From contig JAFAFD010000445.1 of NCBI GenBank assembly GCA_023423675.1, positions 1 through 5,731 of the forward strand: a stretch of 5,731 nucleotides of DNA. The letters run 5' to 3'. The notes under the pieces are model-generated. The model ran no database searches. It saw only the letters and a program-made list of their open reading frames with translations, and had not been told where the DNA came from. The DNA comes from Pseudomonadota bacterium (lineage in GTDB: Bacteria; Pseudomonadota; Gammaproteobacteria; Xanthomonadales; Xanthomonadaceae). Shown piece by piece: positions 4,027-5,731 of the stretch. The position numbers and the translations under genes are program-made. Position 1 is the stretch's first letter. The number at the start of each line of letters is the position of its first letter.

Positions 4027-5688
4027 ATGGCCCCGCAGACCGCAGTACGCCCTTCCTACGATTACGCCCGCGACCGCTTCGATATCGCGCAGTGGCAGGC
4101 CCGGTTCCAGGGGCGCCTGGACGAAGGCCTCAATGCCTGCGTGGAGTGCTGCGACCGCTACTGCGGAAGTGGTCGGCTGGCCCTGCGCTGGATCGACGCA
4201 CAGGGTGCGCTGCACCTGTACACCTTTGATGACCTGCGCGATGCCGCCGCCCGTGCCGCCCAGGTGCTGCGTGCCGCCGGGGTCGGCCCCGGCGATGTGG
4301 TGGCCGGCCTGCTGCCGCGCACGCCCGACCTGCTGGCCACGATCCTTGGCACCTGGCGTCTGGGCGCGGTCTACCAGCCGCTGTTCACCGCCTTCGGCCC
4401 CAAGGCCATCGAAAGCCGCCTGAAGACCGGCCACACCCGCCTGGTGGTGACCGACAGTGCGCACCGCGGCAAGCTGGACGAACTGGATGCCTGCCCGCAG
4501 GTGGCCACCGTGCTGACGCCCGGCCAGGCATTGCGCGACGGTGACATCGACTGGCGCGCCGCCACCGCGGCGGCAGCACCTGCGCTGGAGCCCGTGCTGC
4601 TGCCCGGCGATGCGCTGATGGCGCTGCTCTCGACCTCCGGCACCACCGGCAGCCCCAAGGGCGTGCCCGTGCCGCTGCGCGCGATGATGGCCTTCGCCAG
4701 CTACATGGAACTGGCCGTGGACCTGCGCGCCGAGGACGTGTTCTGGAACATCGCCGATCCCGGCTGGGCCTACGGCCTGTACTACGCGGTGATCGGCCCG
4801 CTGATGCTTGGCCATGCCACCACCTTCAGCGAAGCCGGCTTCAGCGTGCACGGCCTGAACACGATCATTGGCCAGCTGGGGGTGACCAACCTGGCCGGTT
4901 CACCCACCGCGTACCGGCAGATCATTGCTGCCGGCCCCGCCGCCAGTGCCGGCATCAAGGGCCAGCTGCGCGTGGTCAGCAGCGCCGGCGAACCGCTGAA
5001 CCCGGAGATCGCCCGCTGGTTTTCCGAGCACCTGCAGACCACGGTGCTGGACCACTACGGCCAGACCGAGACCGGCATGGTGGTCAACAACCACCACGCG
5101 CTGGCCCACAGCGTGCGTCCGGGGTCGTCGGGCTTTGCGATGCCCGGCTACCGCGTGGCGGTGCTGGACGACCAGGGCAACGAGCTGCCACCGCGCACGC
5201 CCGGCATCCTCGCGGTGGACCTGAAGCAGTCACCGATCATGTGGTTCACCGGCTACTACCAGGCGGAGACGCCGGCCATCGCCGATGGCTACTACCGCAC
5301 CGGCGATTCGGTGGAGTGCGAGGACGACGGCTCGATCAGCTTCATCGGCCGCTCCGATGACCTCATCACCTCCTCCGGCTACCGCATCGGTCCGTTCGAT
5401 GTGGAGAGCGCGCTGATGGAGCATCCGTCGGTGGCCGAAGCCGCGGTGATCGGCGTGCCCGACCCGGAGCGGACCGAGATCGTCAAAGCCTTCGTGATCC
5501 TGCGCGACGGGTTCGAGGGCAGCGACGCGCTGGCGCACGAACTGCAGCAGCACGTGCGCCATCGGCTGTCCGCGCATGCCTACCCGCGCCAGGTGGAGTT
5601 CGTGGTGGCGGTGCCGAAGACGCCCAGCGGCAAGGTGCAACGGTTTTTGCTGCGCAAGGCGGAGATCGAGAAGCAGGCGGCGGACTGA
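4027..5688 (+). CDS. AMP-forming acyl-CoA synthetase, ACSM/acetyl-CoA synthetase-like
   Basis: A 553-aa cytoplasmic ligase that joins a carboxylic acid to CoA through an acyl-adenylate, using ATP. All core motifs are present in order: the phosphate loop TSGTTGSPKG (203-212); the DPGW segment (FWNIADPGW); SAGEPLNPE; YGQTETG (344-350); YRTGD with the ribose-binding D427; GRSDD (441-445), holding the hinge between the two domains; SSGYRIGPFDVE (449-460); and PKTPSGK with catalytic K536. The GYRIGPFDVESAL region and the SAGEP/GQTET pair most resemble medium-chain (ACSM-type) enzymes, and the length fits them, being shorter than classic acetyl-CoA synthetase (about 650 aa). The chain length of the substrate cannot be read from sequence. 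It has its own promoter and ribosome binding site and a REP follows its stop, so it looks monocistronic. A C-X2-CC-X3-C cluster at 38-46 is unusual. Confidence 0.92.
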   Translation: MAPQTAVRPSYDYARDRFDIAQWQARFQGRLDEGLNACVECCDRYCGSGRLALRWIDAQGALHLYTFDDLRDAAARAAQVLRAAGVGPGDVVAGLLPRTPDLLATILGTWRLGAVYQPLFTAFGPKAIESRLKTGHTRLVVTDSAHRGKLDELDACPQVATVLTPGQALRDGDIDWRAATAAAAPALEPVLLPGDALMALLSTSGTTGSPKGVPVPLRAMMAFASYMELAVDLRAEDVFWNIADPGWAYGLYYAVIGPLMLGHATTFSEAGFSVHGLNTIIGQLGVTNLAGSPTAYRQIIAAGPAASAGIKGQLRVVSSAGEPLNPEIARWFSEHLQTTVLDHYGQTETGMVVNNHHALAHSVRPGSSGFAMPGYRVAVLDDQGNELPPRTPGILAVDLKQSPIMWFTGYYQAETPAIADGYYRTGDSVECEDDGSISFIGRSDDLITSSGYRIGPFDVESALMEHPSVAEAAVIGVPDPERTEIVKAFVILRDGFEGSDALAHELQQHVRHRLSAHAYPRQVEFVVAVPKTPSGKVQRFLLRKAEIEKQAAD

Positions 5689-5700
5689 GGGTTTCCGGTC

Positions 5701-5724
5701 GTAGAGTCGAGCTTGCTCGACTGC
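5701..5724 (+). repeat. GTAG-type REP palindrome downstream of the acyl-CoA synthetase
   Basis: GTAG (5701-5704) and a perfect 8-bp stem, AGTCGAGC (5705-5712) with GCTCGACT (5715-5722), around a TT loop. It begins 12 bases after the synthetase stop, the usual place for REP elements, which are found outside genes. Its 24 bases are identical to the minus-strand copy at 2157-2180, so it belongs to the same subfamily. The window ends seven bases later, so an inverted partner may lie just outside. It could act as a 3' end stabiliser of the synthetase message. Confidence 0.85.
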
Positions 5725-5731
5725 TTTGGCG

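Noticed and set aside
4000..4851. Minus-strand open frame of 283 codons opposite the acyl-CoA synthetase
   Set aside because: It is antisense to a complete, well-conserved gene and is compositionally like other backward reads of GC-rich coding sequence, with no motif.

Overview
This is an ordinary-looking stretch of high-GC (roughly two-thirds G+C) gammaproteobacterial chromosome. The best taxonomic clue is a set of short palindromes that start with GTAG and carry the stem sequence GTCGAGC/GCTCGAC. These are typical of the GTAG-type REP (SMAG) repeats of Stenotrophomonas. Codon use, short leader regions and the protein set also fit the Xanthomonadaceae, most likely the S. maltophilia complex. 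The assignment comes from recognition, not from a search.

Layout, left to right. Positions 1-274 hold no confident gene. On the minus strand there are two short overlapping frames, each with a membrane-like segment, that could be one frameshifted small membrane-protein gene. Positions 275-2110 (minus) encode a secreted M3-family zinc metallopeptidase (HEAGH motif). Just upstream on the same strand is a 173-aa alanine/proline-rich lipoprotein (2188-2709) that starts at TTG behind a perfect AGGAGG. The 77-bp gap between these two genes is almost filled by an inverted pair of REP palindromes. Diverging from the lipoprotein is an exported YiiX/YebB-like (permuted NlpC/P60, C92-type) cysteine hydrolase at 2866-3489 (plus). 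It ends at a strong two-way hairpin terminator (3510-3534), which it shares with a convergent small gene of 52 codons (3562-3720, minus). That small gene encodes an extremely glutamine-rich protein. After an intergenic region with a cluster of palindromes comes a 553-aa AMP-forming acyl-CoA synthetase (4027-5688, plus) with its own promoter and Shine-Dalgarno site. The window ends in another REP copy.

Three neighbouring proteins (M3 peptidase, lipoprotein, C92-type hydrolase) all carry export signals and act in the cell envelope. The lipoprotein and peptidase probably share a transcript, and the hydrolase is transcribed divergently. A joint role in cleaving envelope peptides is possible but only inferred. 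The acyl-CoA synthetase appears to be a separate transcription unit for activating short- or medium-chain carboxylic acids. I see no mobile element, phage, CRISPR array, tRNA or rRNA, and no convincing new multi-gene system. The least explained items are the glutamine-rich micro-gene with its palindrome-rich upstream region, the REP pair inside the putative operon, and the possible broken gene at the left edge.
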